Assembly: GCF_010907035.1 (NCBI RefSeq)
Contig: NZ_QUMK01000011.1
Span: 20,406 to 84,405 of the forward strand
From: Rhodopseudomonas sp. BR0M22
GTDB lineage: Bacteria > Pseudomonadota > Alphaproteobacteria > Rhizobiales > Xanthobacteraceae
Direction: 5' to 3'
Length of the DNA: 64,000 nt
Part shown: piece after piece, positions 1 to 7,835 of the stretch
Position numbering within the stretch: the stretch's first letter is position 1
Layout of the letters: every line of letters begins with the position of its first letter
Notes under the pieces: model-generated
Told to the model about the DNA's origin: nothing
Database searches by the model: none
What the model saw: only the letters and a program-made list of their open reading frames with translations
Position numbers and translations under genes: made by a program

Positions 1-1
1 G

Positions 2-205
2 GACGGCCTGATGCGCAAGGCGCAGACCGGCGTCGCCGGGCCGGTGGTGGCCGAGGTCGCTTACCGCAACGACTACATCAACCTGAAAGCGCAATCGCGG
101 CTCGCCGAACAGACCTGGCGCGACAATCGCTGCACCGCGACGCCGGAGCCGCCGCCGGCTGCCGAGCCGGCCGCCGCCAAGCGGGCAAGGCGCGGGTCGC
201 GCTGA
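2..205 (+). CDS. C-terminal end of an unrecognised protein (5' end outside window)
   Basis: The frame is open from base 2 to a TGA at 203-205, giving 67 visible codons. The visible part has a short ordinary segment (NDYINLKAQSRLAEQTW), then a Pro/Ala-rich stretch and a basic tail ending KRARRGSR. I recognise no domain. It converges on the FAD monooxygenase gene with about 40 bp between the two stops, so the end of the reading frame is credible, but its function cannot be assigned from this fragment. Confidence 0.45.
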   Translation, partial: DGLMRKAQTGVAGPVVAEVAYRNDYINLKAQSRLAEQTWRDNRCTATPEPPPAAEPAAAKRARRGSR

Positions 206-245
206 TCCCGCCGCAGTCCGTCGAGGCAAGCAGCCGTTGGGTGCC

Positions 246-1436
246 TCACGGGCGCCAGTCGTAAATCCAGTTCTGCCGCGCCAGCAGCCGGTCGGGCCCG
301 AGCGTCCGCATCGCGATGTCGCGAGCCAGCGCCGCGGCGCCGGGCAGGTGGTAGATCATGCCGTTCTGCCGGGCGAGCCGCTGGACCCGCTTGACCCGGT
401 GGCGGCGCAGCGCCGCATAGCGCTGCAGTGTCGCCGCGACCTCGGCGGCGGTGCCGCGGCCTTCGCCATGGCTGGCGCCGAGGCTGGCGGCAAGCACCGC
501 GGCATCCTCGATCGCCATGCCGGCGCCCTGTGCGGCGAACGGCAGCATGCCGTGCGAGGCGTCGCCCAGGAGGGCGACCGGGCCCTGGTTCCAGGCTCCG
601 CCGTCCGGCATCGCGAACAGCGCCCAGCGCGTCCAGCTCTCGACCGCCCCGATCAATGCCCGGGCGTTGCCCGCCCAATGGGCGAAGCGGCCGATGATTT
701 CGGTCGGTTCGCCGCGCGCGCTCCAGCCGCGCTGGTTCCACGAGCCGTCGACCACCGCCACCAGATTGATCCGGCGGCCGCCGGAGATCGGATAGACCAC
801 CAGATGGGCGTCCGGTCCAAGCCAGAGTTGCACCCCGCGCAATTTCTCGCCATCGGGCATCGCCTCGGCCGCAAACGTCCCGCGCCAGGCGATCAGCCCC
901 GAGAACATCGGCTCGATCTTGGGAAAAACCCGCCCGCGCACCGCCGACCAAATCCCGTCGGCGCCGATCAGCGCCAGTGCCTGTTCCAGTCCGCCCCCGG
1001 CGGAGACGGTGACACCATCGGCATGGAGGGTCACGTCGTCGAGGGCACAGCCGAGCCGCAACTCGATCGCGGGGTGGGCGGCGACCTGCAAGGCCAAAGC
1101 GGCCTGGAGATCGGCCCGGTGCACCACCCAATAGGGCGAGCCGGTGCGCGTCGCGACATCGCCGATCGGCATCCGCGAAATGCTGCGGCCGGAGCGCGCG
1201 TTGATCGCCGTGACGGCGTCCGGCGTCACGGCACAGGCTTCGAGCCGGGATCTCAGGCCGAGATCGACCAGAACGCGGGAGGCATTGGGAGACAGTTGCA
1301 GGCCGGCGCCGACTTCGTCGAGGCGTCCGGTGCGCTCCAGGACGACGACGCGGAAACCCTTGGCGGCCAACGCCAACGCGGCGGTCAGGCCGCCGATGCC
1401 GGCTCCGGCGACGATGATCGTATGCGAATCCGCCAC
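246..1436 (-). CDS. FAD-dependent aromatic-type monooxygenase (salicylate hydroxylase-like)
   Basis: A 396-aa single-component flavoprotein hydroxylase of the UbiH/salicylate hydroxylase group. The N-terminal Rossmann motif GAGIGG is at residues 11-16, followed by VVVLERT and the GAGLQLSPNA substrate/FAD segment at about 43-52. The second FAD-binding motif, GDASHGMLPFAAQGAG, begins near residue 291. The family uses NAD(P)H and O2 to hydroxylate aromatic or polyketide-like rings in the cytoplasm; the substrate is not readable here. The start is GTG, at a length usual for the family. It lies 18 bp after the zinc-finger gene on the same strand and is probably co-transcribed with it. Confidence 0.88.
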   Translation of the reverse strand: MADSHTIIVAGAGIGGLTAALALAAKGFRVVVLERTGRLDEVGAGLQLSPNASRVLVDLGLRSRLEACAVTPDAVTAINARSGRSISRMPIGDVATRTGSPYWVVHRADLQAALALQVAAHPAIELRLGCALDDVTLHADGVTVSAGGGLEQALALIGADGIWSAVRGRVFPKIEPMFSGLIAWRGTFAAEAMPDGEKLRGVQLWLGPDAHLVVYPISGGRRINLVAVVDGSWNQRGWSARGEPTEIIGRFAHWAGNARALIGAVESWTRWALFAMPDGGAWNQGPVALLGDASHGMLPFAAQGAGMAIEDAAVLAASLGASHGEGRGTAAEVAATLQRYAALRRHRVKRVQRLARQNGMIYHLPGAAALARDIAMRTLGPDRLLARQNWIYDWRP

Positions 1437-1454
1437 CTCGCGGTCAGCGTTCGA

Positions 1455-1700
1455 TCAGGCGACCTTGTCCTTCAGCACGCATTCCGGCGGGCGGGCTTCG
1501 CCCGGCTTCAAATCCGGCGCGTAGCGGTACAGCGTCGAGCAGTACGGGCAGATGATCTCGTTGTCGTTGCCGAGGTCGAGAAACACATGCGGATGGTCGA
1601 ACGGAGGAGCGGCGCCCACGCACATAAATTCCCGCGAACCGATTTCGATCGTCGCAACGCCGGCATCGTTCTGGAAGTGGGGAACCACATGGTCGGACAT
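1455..1700 (-). CDS. zinc-finger domain protein (zf-CHCC, NDUFS6-like)
   Basis: An 81-aa protein with the pattern FMCVG...HPHVFLDLG...ICPYCSTLY. This matches the small zf-CHCC family related to the C-terminal part of the mitochondrial complex I accessory subunit NDUFS6. The CPYC pair with an upstream Cys and His gives the expected zinc site. It is full length for the bacterial family. Alphaproteobacteria carrying complex I usually have such a protein, thought to help complex I assembly; that role is inferred from the family. It is first in a two-gene minus-strand unit with the downstream monooxygenase. Confidence 0.85.
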   Translation of the reverse strand: MSDHVVPHFQNDAGVATIEIGSREFMCVGAAPPFDHPHVFLDLGNDNEIICPYCSTLYRYAPDLKPGEARPPECVLKDKVA

Positions 1701-1908
1701 TCAGCTCACCTTTGCTGACAGCGGAGGGCAACTAACAGTGCAGCGCACCATACCGGCGCCGCTGCCTGATTCCTAGACCGGCCGGACAGAGATTGCCCGT
1801 TGAAATTCGACACAATCCCGTGGTGTGGGAGAAGCCCTTCTTTCGTCTGATCGGTTGTGTCGAAGTGATGACGCACCACATCTACTTGGGAGAACAACGA
1901 GGAACCTG

Positions 1909-3057
1909 ATGCGGCTGCAACTCGGCGTGGCGAAACTCGGTCTTGCAATCAGCGCGGTGGCGCTGGTGGCCGTGTGGCCGCGTGCTCATCACGGCGCAGC
2001 GATGATGGCCGCCCAGGACGACCCGGCGAAACTATCCGATCTGCAGACCGCCGAAGCATTGCGGCAGGATCGCGGCGTGATTGCGCGGCAGACCGAGCTC
2101 GCTTTGTCCGCCGGCGATCCTGACCTGGCGCGTAGCTTCGTCGAGCTGGCGAACGCCCATCAGGTCGTACTGCCCGAAGATCTGACCCGGCGGGTCGACG
2201 ACGCCGTGAAATCGGAGCGGGCGCCGGCGCAGGTGGCAAGCCGGTTCGCGGCCGGATTGGTCACCGGGCAGGGCGATGATCTGGCGGCGCTGTCCGGTAC
2301 GGTGGCCGGCGATCTGTTCGTGTTCGGCGACATTCGTGACGTGATCCGCGAGGGCAAGCATCTGGCGACCGGCGAGGCCGCCGATCATCTGGTGCTCGGG
2401 CTTGCGGCGGCCGGCATTGCGGTGACCGCGGCGACCTATGTCAGCGTCGGCGCCGCTGCGCCGGCGCGTGTCGGGCTGACGCTGGTGAAGGATGCCCGCA
2501 AGGTTGGCCGCATCAGCTCCGGCCTCGCCGGATGGGCCGGCCGGTCGGCGCGGGAGATCGTCGATGCGCCGGCACTGCAACGCGCCGTCGCGGATGCCTC
2601 GTTACTACGTCCGGCGCGGACGCTGGAGGCCGTGAAGGCCGCTGTTCGCACCGACAAAGCCGGCGGGCTGATGCGGTTCGCAAAGGATGTCGGCAAGATC
2701 GGAGAGAAGGCGGGCACGCGCGGCGCGTTCGATGCGTTGAAAGTCGCCGAAAACCCGAAGGATGTCGCGCGGGCCGCGCGGCTCGCGGAGTCAAAGGGCG
2801 GTCAGACCCGCGCGATCATCAAGCTGTTCGGCCGCGGCGCGCTGCTGCTCGCAACCGGGACGTGGAATTTCGCATCGTGGATATTCAGCGCACTGCTGAT
2901 GCTGTTCAGCATCGTCACCTCGCTGAAGGCCGGCACCGAACGCCTGACGCAGCGCTGGCTGGACCGCCGCAAACGCAAAGCGGCCAAACGTGCGCTTGCC
3001 GAAACGACACGTCCGCAGCCGTCCGTCGGCGCGGCATCCGCCGTAGCCGAGGCATAG
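1909..3057 (+). CDS. conserved hypothetical membrane-associated protein
   Basis: I place the start at ATG 1909, preceded by AACGAGGA, rather than at an upstream in-frame codon at 1825; this gives 382 aa. Residues 5-25 form a hydrophobic signal or anchor segment. Two further hydrophobic stretches are visible: an Ala/Val-rich one near the middle (AAAGIAVTAATYVSVGAAAP) and one near the C-terminus (FASWIFSALLMLFSIVTSL), followed by a very basic tail (RRKRKAAKR). I recognise no enzymatic motif. The layout suggests an inner-membrane protein with a cytoplasmic basic tail. Confidence 0.7.
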   Translation: MRLQLGVAKLGLAISAVALVAVWPRAHHGAAMMAAQDDPAKLSDLQTAEALRQDRGVIARQTELALSAGDPDLARSFVELANAHQVVLPEDLTRRVDDAVKSERAPAQVASRFAAGLVTGQGDDLAALSGTVAGDLFVFGDIRDVIREGKHLATGEAADHLVLGLAAAGIAVTAATYVSVGAAAPARVGLTLVKDARKVGRISSGLAGWAGRSAREIVDAPALQRAVADASLLRPARTLEAVKAAVRTDKAGGLMRFAKDVGKIGEKAGTRGAFDALKVAENPKDVARAARLAESKGGQTRAIIKLFGRGALLLATGTWNFASWIFSALLMLFSIVTSLKAGTERLTQRWLDRRKRKAAKRALAETTRPQPSVGAASAVAEA

Positions 3058-3226
3058 TGCGAGCGGTGCAAGAATGATAAAGTTCGATCCCGTTCGTCAC
3101 CATTGCGCCGATTGCGGCCTTGCTCGCTCGCCGACGCGGCGGATCGTGTGCCTCGGCTGCGCTCGCCGTCCGGGCCCGACGACGTAACTTTCAACGCTCA
3201 TTCCCATCATCAACGACGGATATCTG

Positions 3227-3982
3227 ATGCCGAGCTTCGATCACGCCGGAGTCAACATCGCTTACCTCGACGAAGGCGAGGGCGAGCCGATTTTGCTCAT
3301 TCACGGTTTCGCCTCGAACAAGAATGTCAATTGGGTGTATCCGTCCTGGCTGTCGGAATTGAAGCGCGCCGGACGCCGCGTCATCGCGATCGACAATCGC
3401 GGCCACGGCGAGTCCAGCAAGCTGTACGATCCGGAAGACTACACGCTCGAAGCGATGGCGGCCGATGCGGCGGCGCTGCTGGATCATCTGGACATCTCGC
3501 GCGCCGACGTCATGGGCTATTCGATGGGGGCGCGGATCGGCGCCAATCTGGCGCGGTGGCAGCCGCTGCGGGTTCGCTCTGTCGTGCTCGGCGGTCTCGG
3601 CATGGGCCTGCTCAGCAACGAGGGGCGTCCCGGTGAAAACGTCGCGGGCGCGCTCGAGGCCGACGCGCTCGACGATGTCACCGATCCGGTCGGCCGCACC
3701 TTTCGCGCCTTTGCCGATCAGACCCGTTCCGATCGCAAAGCGCTCGCTGCCTGCATGCGCGGGTCGCGTGGACTGATGAGCCGTGAGGATGCCGCGCAGA
3801 TCGCGGTGCCGGTGCTGATTGCGGTCGGCACCGACGACGATGTCGCGGGCTCGGCACACGAACTCGGCGCGATCATTCCGGGCTCAGAGGTGCTCGATAT
3901 CCCGCGGCGCGATCACATGCGTGCAGTCGGAGACAGGGTCTACAAGGAGGGCGTGGTCGCGTTTCTGGAGCGCCGGCCGTGA
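3227..3982 (+). CDS. alpha/beta-fold hydrolase
   Basis: A 251-aa alpha/beta hydrolase. The oxyanion-hole segment LLIHGFAS is at residues 23-30, the nucleophile elbow GYSMG at 97-101 (Ser99), an acidic candidate lies in TDDD near 203-205, and the catalytic His is probably His230 in RRDHM. The DNRGHGES motif near 56-63 is typical of the esterase/epoxide hydrolase-like branch. It has no signal peptide, so it is cytoplasmic. The substrate is unknown. It stands alone between the membrane-associated protein and cysE. Confidence 0.85.
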   Translation: MPSFDHAGVNIAYLDEGEGEPILLIHGFASNKNVNWVYPSWLSELKRAGRRVIAIDNRGHGESSKLYDPEDYTLEAMAADAAALLDHLDISRADVMGYSMGARIGANLARWQPLRVRSVVLGGLGMGLLSNEGRPGENVAGALEADALDDVTDPVGRTFRAFADQTRSDRKALAACMRGSRGLMSREDAAQIAVPVLIAVGTDDDVAGSAHELGAIIPGSEVLDIPRRDHMRAVGDRVYKEGVVAFLERRP

Positions 3983-4197
3983 GCGCCGCTGCGGCGCGCT
4001 CTTGATTCCGACCGTCTTGCGCCCAACTTGATCTGAAAGGTTGCACCACCCGACGAACCTTGTGGATTTAGGAATCTCGACCAGGTTCAATAGGTTAAGG
4101 ATCTGCCGCGGTGCCTTTCGTGACGCCCGCCGGGTGCCGCGACAGCGCGGTGTTCGCCGTGCTATAGTTTTGCAGTGACCCGATCGAGAGAGCCGGC

Positions 4198-5025
4198 ATG
4201 GTGATGCATCAGATCAATCCGCAGAGTGCGAATGTTACGGCGCTCGATCCGATCTGGGAGCGGGTCCGTAGCGAAGCCGAAGACATCGTGCGGCGCGAGC
4301 CGGAACTGGCGTCTTTCATCTTCGCCAGCGTGCTGCATCACGATCGTCTCGAAGACGCGGTGGTGCATCGGGTGGCCGAGCGGCTCGATCATTCGGCGCT
4401 GTCGGGCGATCTGATCCGCCAGACCTACGAGGACGCGCTGCGCGACCAGCCGGACATCGGCAACGCGTTTCGCGCCGACATGGTGGCGGTGTTCGATCGC
4501 GATCCCGCGACGACGCGTTTCATCGATCCGCTGCTGTACTACAAGGGCTTCCACGCCATTCAGACCCATCGCCTGGCGCATTGGCTCAACGGAAAGGGCC
4601 GCAAGGATTTTGCGCTGTATCTGCAGAGCCGTGCATCTGCGGTATTTCAGACCGATATCAATCCGGCCGCCAAGATCGGTCGCGGCATTTTCCTCGACCA
4701 CGCCACCGGGCTGGTGGTCGGTGAAACGGCGGTCATCGAGGACGACGTTTCGATTCTTCACGGCGTCACCCTCGGCGGCACCGGCAAGGAACACGAGGAT
4801 CGCCACCCCAAGATTCGCCATGGCGTGATGATCGGCGCCGGCGCCAAGATCCTCGGCAATATCGAAGTCGGTCATTGCGCCCGGATCGCCGCCGGTTCGG
4901 TGGTGCTGAAGGCCGTGCCGCACAACATGACGGTGGCCGGCGTGCCGGCGAAAGTGGTGGGCGAGGCCGGCTGCGCCGAACCGTCGCGTACCATGGATCA
5001 AATGCTCAACGCGATCGGGCTTTGA
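4198..5025 (+). CDS. cysE: serine O-acetyltransferase
   Basis: A 275-aa CysE. It makes O-acetylserine from serine and acetyl-CoA, the first committed step of cysteine synthesis. The helical N-terminal domain (about 1-145) is followed by the left-handed beta-helix of hexapeptide repeats (about 150-255). By comparison with the E. coli enzyme, the catalytic Asp and His correspond to Asp153 (QTDINP) and His168 (LDHATG). LHGVTLGGTGKEHEDRHP and the VAGVPAKVVG segment are both present. A second ATG lies two codons downstream and cannot be excluded as the start. Confidence 0.95.
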   Translation: MVMHQINPQSANVTALDPIWERVRSEAEDIVRREPELASFIFASVLHHDRLEDAVVHRVAERLDHSALSGDLIRQTYEDALRDQPDIGNAFRADMVAVFDRDPATTRFIDPLLYYKGFHAIQTHRLAHWLNGKGRKDFALYLQSRASAVFQTDINPAAKIGRGIFLDHATGLVVGETAVIEDDVSILHGVTLGGTGKEHEDRHPKIRHGVMIGAGAKILGNIEVGHCARIAAGSVVLKAVPHNMTVAGVPAKVVGEAGCAEPSRTMDQMLNAIGL

Positions 5026-5199
5026 TCGGTCGGGGATTGATCGACCGCGTGACCGTCGCGGCGTTTGCGGTTCGCAACTCGCCGCGAGGGGTTGCGGCTG
5101 GCGCCGTGAGAAAGTACTGACGGCGACCCCGGCGGTGCCGACCGCGCGATGGACGTGTCGTCGGTGCTGTGCTGCCGCTCAGTTGAATTGGAGATCACC

Positions 5200-5418
5200 G
5201 TGGACGTTCAGGAAGTCAGAAAACTCGATGCCTATCTCAAGCGGGTATTCGGCAATCCGAAGATCCGCGTGGTGCCGCGGCCGAAGAAGGAAGACTCCGC
5301 CGAAGTTTATATCGGCGAGGAGTTCATCGGCGTTCTGTTCGTCGACGACGAGGACGACGATCGCTCGTTCCAATTCCAGATGGCGATCCTTGAAGACGAT
5401 CTCGCGGACGTCGACTAA
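5200..5418 (+). CDS. small DUF3126-like protein
   Basis: A 72-aa protein starting at GTG 5200, chosen because a GGAG lies just upstream; an earlier in-frame ATG at 5149 would add 17 poorly conserved-looking residues. The sequence runs DVQEVRKLDAYLKRVFG, then GEEFIGVLFVDDEDDDRSF, and ends ILEDDLADVD. This matches the small acidic DUF3126 family found in Alphaproteobacteria. The function is unknown. It follows cysE on the same strand after about 175 bp, and linkage to it is not shown. Confidence 0.75.
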   Translation: MDVQEVRKLDAYLKRVFGNPKIRVVPRPKKEDSAEVYIGEEFIGVLFVDDEDDDRSFQFQMAILEDDLADVD

Positions 5419-5433
5419 GCAGAAGCGCCGCCC

Positions 5434-6141
5434 TCAGCCGCGCACATGGATCTGCGCGGCGAGCCGCGCGATCGCACTCGCGACATCGCGCCACTGGTTC
5501 AGCCATTGGCGCGGAAACCGGAAGGTGATGTCGGCGCCTTCAATCCGCATTTCGCTGAGACACATTCCGGGTGTCTGGCGGTCGCGGGTGCAGCGTGCCG
5601 ACAGCTCCGGTTGCTCGGCGGTGAACAGATCCTCGCTCGCATAGGGCGAGCCATCGACGAACGGCCGCATCGTCAGCCCGTCCAGCGTCTGCGGCGCCAC
5701 CTCAGCCAGATAGCGTGGATAGATCGTCCGTAGCCGCGTCTCTGGGGCCAGCGTGTCCTCGTGCGCGGCGATCGTGACGAAGATCCGGTCCATCGGCTGG
5801 AACTCGGCGATCTCCTCGGCGGTCTTGTGCACCGCGCGCTCCGGCGGCGTCAGTGAAGGATACAGGAACACGAGATCGACCCGCTCCTGCGGTCCGGATC
5901 GGCGCTGGTACTTCACCCGAAATGCCTTGGTCGGCACGTTGAACAGGGTGTCGCCGATCGTCACCGGGGTGCGGTCCGGATCGCCGACGCTTTGCACCTG
6001 CCAGGTCGGCCACAACAGATATGCGACGGCCGCGATCGACGCCGCGCCGATGGCGCCACCGATCATCAGAGGAAGGCGGGAACTGGTCCGCGGGGCGCGA
6101 CGTCGGCGCTGGCGGCCCGGAAGCGAAGATACCAAAGTCAT
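5434..6141 (-). CDS. conserved hypothetical protein with one N-terminal TM helix
   Basis: A 235-aa protein read from ATG 6141; a longer in-frame start exists at 6162. A basic stretch (PGRQRRRRAPRTSSR) is followed by a single hydrophobic helix (MIGGAIGAASIAAVAYLLW), which suggests N-in topology with a periplasmic C-terminal domain. That domain contains two cysteines (RCTRDRQTPGMCLS) that could form a disulfide. No family is recognised. A CtrA-type box at 6247-6261 lies about 105 bp upstream and may drive it. Confidence 0.65.
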   Translation of the reverse strand: MTLVSSLPGRQRRRRAPRTSSRLPLMIGGAIGAASIAAVAYLLWPTWQVQSVGDPDRTPVTIGDTLFNVPTKAFRVKYQRRSGPQERVDLVFLYPSLTPPERAVHKTAEEIAEFQPMDRIFVTIAAHEDTLAPETRLRTIYPRYLAEVAPQTLDGLTMRPFVDGSPYASEDLFTAEQPELSARCTRDRQTPGMCLSEMRIEGADITFRFPRQWLNQWRDVASAIARLAAQIHVRG

Positions 6142-6246
6142 GACGACGCAGAGGTCCGGCACACGAATCAGATTCGACTATGCCACGCGCCGATTCGGCA
6201 CCGAACGGGATTGTGCGGCGCACGGCAGCAATTCTTCCGTCGCGCG

Positions 6247-6261
6247 TTAACCTTTTCTTAA
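6247..6261. promoter_or_regulatory. CtrA-type binding site
   Basis: The sequence TTAACCTTTTCTTAA fits TTAA-N7-TTAA exactly. Read on the minus strand it continues into a C, giving the full TTAA-N7-TTAAC consensus. It sits between the divergent genes starting at 6141 (minus) and 6331 (plus). Confidence 0.6.
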
Positions 6262-6330
6262 GGCTGTCGTGGCGGCCGGCGCTGGATTTTGCGACACCTG
6301 GGGCCGTCCTGATCGAGCCGGAAGCCGCCG

Positions 6331-6663
6331 ATGTCGCCCGATGCCCTCAACAACCTGTTCTCGCTTCTGATCGGCTTTGCTGTCGCCGGTGCATTGACCA
6401 GCGCCTATCAGGCGCTGGCGCAGCGCCCGGCCGGGTTCGGCCTGCTGCAGCAGGGCGTGGTGCCGCAGAGCTTCGCGGCGTTGCCGTTTCTGATGTTCGC
6501 GGCACCCTTCATCATCATGCGCAACACCCTGACCGGTCCGCGCACCTCCGATCTCCGCCGTGCGCAATTCGTGATGCTCGCGACCGTGCTCGCCGGCTTC
6601 TGGAGTCTGATGTCCGGAACGGTGGTGCTGATGACGCTGCAGTCGCTCGGCGTGTTCGCCTGA
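6331..6663 (+). CDS. small conserved membrane protein (DUF6949-like)
   Basis: A 110-aa protein with three hydrophobic segments: residues about 8-28 (LFSLLIGFAVAGALTSAYQAL), 45-62 (FAALPFLMFAAPFIIM) and 80-105 (FVMLATVLAGFWSLMSGTVVLMTL). It resembles a small DUF family of Rhizobiales inner-membrane proteins of unknown function. It is divergent from the gene at 5434-6141 across a CtrA-type site, so cell-cycle control is possible but inferred only from that site. About 60 bp separates it from the downstream gamma-carbonic-anhydrase-like gene on the same strand. Confidence 0.65.
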   Translation: MSPDALNNLFSLLIGFAVAGALTSAYQALAQRPAGFGLLQQGVVPQSFAALPFLMFAAPFIIMRNTLTGPRTSDLRRAQFVMLATVLAGFWSLMSGTVVLMTLQSLGVFA

Positions 6664-6721
6664 AAACCATTGCGTCGCCGGCTTCGCGTTGTCATGACGA
6701 AGCCGAAGACAGGAGACTGCG

Positions 6722-7252
6722 ATGGCGATCTACGAACTCGACGGGCAGCGGCCCGAGCTTCCGGCGGATGGAAATTACTTCATTGCCGATAGTGCGTCGG
6801 TCATCGGCAAGGTCCGGCTCGGCGCTTCGGTGTCGGTCTGGTTCGGTGCCGTGATGCGCGGCGACAACGAGTGGATCGAGATCGGCGAGGGCTCCAACGT
6901 CCAGGACGGCACCACCTGCCACACCGATCCCGGCTTTCCACTCAAAGTCGGCAAGGGCTGCACCATCGGGCACAACGTCATCCTGCACGGCTGCACGATC
7001 GAAGACAGCGTGCTGATCGGGATGGGGGCCATCGTGATGAACGGCGCCAAGCTGGCGCGCGGCTGCGTGGTCGGTGCCGGCGCCGTGGTCACCGAGGGCA
7101 AATCGTTCCCGGAGAATTCGCTGATCCTCGGCGCGCCTGCCAAAGTCGCGCGCACGCTGACGCCGGAACAGGTCCAGGCGATGCTGGCCGGAGCCGGATT
7201 TTACGTCGTCAACGGCCAGCGCTACGCCAAGGGCCTGAAGAAGATCGGGTGA
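6722..7252 (+). CDS. gamma carbonic anhydrase family protein
   Basis: A 176-aa left-handed beta-helix protein of the gamma-CA/PaaY-YrdA group. It opens with MAIYELDGQRPELP and has the repeats IGKVRLGASVSVW, GAVMRGDNEWIEIGEGSNVQ, CHTDPGF, IGHNVILHGCTIED and VLIGMGAIVMNGA. The His in CHTD and the His residues in GHNVILHG supply the zinc ligands of the trimer. Whether it is an active carbonic anhydrase or a thioesterase/acyl-binding relative cannot be decided from sequence. A good AGGAGACTGCG ribosome-binding site precedes ATG 6722. Confidence 0.88.
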   Translation: MAIYELDGQRPELPADGNYFIADSASVIGKVRLGASVSVWFGAVMRGDNEWIEIGEGSNVQDGTTCHTDPGFPLKVGKGCTIGHNVILHGCTIEDSVLIGMGAIVMNGAKLARGCVVGAGAVVTEGKSFPENSLILGAPAKVARTLTPEQVQAMLAGAGFYVVNGQRYAKGLKKIG

Positions 7253-7271
7253 ATGTGCGCGGCCGCCGCGC

Positions 7272-7439
7272 TCAGGTTCCTTCCGCTTCGCTCGCCTCGA
7301 TCGCGGTTGCGATCCGCTCGTGGCCGGCCGCCCACAGCGCGTGTTCTTCGCTGCCGTCGTGATATGGATTTGCCTCGGCTGGGATGTTCTGGCGTGCCGC
7401 ACGTTCGCCCAGCGTGAACGGATCCGGATCGGCTGACAT
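7272..7439 (-). CDS. RMF/CrpP-like 55-aa protein
   Basis: A 55-aa ORF with a very strong ribosome-binding site (GAGGAGCAGCC) and ATG at 7439. The core reads GERAARQNIPAEANPYHDGS, then ALWAAGHERI. The G-x-x-A-R, N-P-Y and W-x-x-G-x pattern resembles the ribosome modulation factor / CrpP family, small basic-acidic proteins that bind ribosomes or are involved in stress and antibiotic tolerance. The family call is by motif only. It starts 10 bp after the stop of the 63-aa gene upstream, so the two form a micro-operon. Confidence 0.65.
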   Translation of the reverse strand: MSADPDPFTLGERAARQNIPAEANPYHDGSEEHALWAAGHERIATAIEASEAEGT

Positions 7440-7449
7440 CGGCTGCTCC

Positions 7450-7641
7450 TCAATGTTTGCGATGCGGCGTGTCCGCTGCGCTCTTGCGCAGCGCGTCCTT
7501 CAGGTCGATCGGAACGCCGTGCTTCCTGAGCAGATCGGCGAAGGCTTCGTCGGCGAGTTCTTGTAACGTCGCCATCCGATCGCGGCCGAGCTGCTTCAGC
7601 TTGTCGAGAGTGTCGGCGTCGAAGCCGATCAGCTTGCGCAT
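7450..7641 (-). CDS. small hypothetical protein, ribbon-helix-helix-like
   Basis: A 63-aa protein: MRKLIGFDADTLDKLKQLG, then MATLQELADEAFADLLRKHG and a basic tail (ALRKSAADTPHRKH). A short beta-like start (KLIGFDADT) followed by two helices, with LADEAFADLL as the second, resembles the CopG/RHH DNA-binding fold often found in small regulators and antitoxins. This is inferred from pattern, not from a confirmed match. It is the first gene of the two-gene unit with the RMF/CrpP-like gene. Confidence 0.55.
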   Translation of the reverse strand: MRKLIGFDADTLDKLKQLGRDRMATLQELADEAFADLLRKHGVPIDLKDALRKSAADTPHRKH

Positions 7642-7770
7642 CGCGTGGTCTCCGCGACGTCAAGTTCAGAGCTTGATAAACGTTCCAATAGCGACGCGGG
7701 GCGGGCTGTCACGGAAGACCTGCTCGGCCTTCAGAAGCGCGGAGAGAACTCGACGCGCTGAGCGGTGCTC

Positions 7771-7806
7771 AAAAAGGAAAACCTCCGGCGGGGCATCGCC
7801 GGAGGT
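7771..7806 (-). terminator. Rho-independent terminator of the porin gene
   Basis: A perfect 10-bp stem, ACCTCCGGCG paired with CGCCGGAGGT around a 6-base loop. On the minus strand it is followed by TTTTCCTTTTT. It lies 30 bp past the porin stop. Confidence 0.9.
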
Positions 7807-7835
7807 TCCTTGGAGGTTTACAAGTTGCTTTGGAC

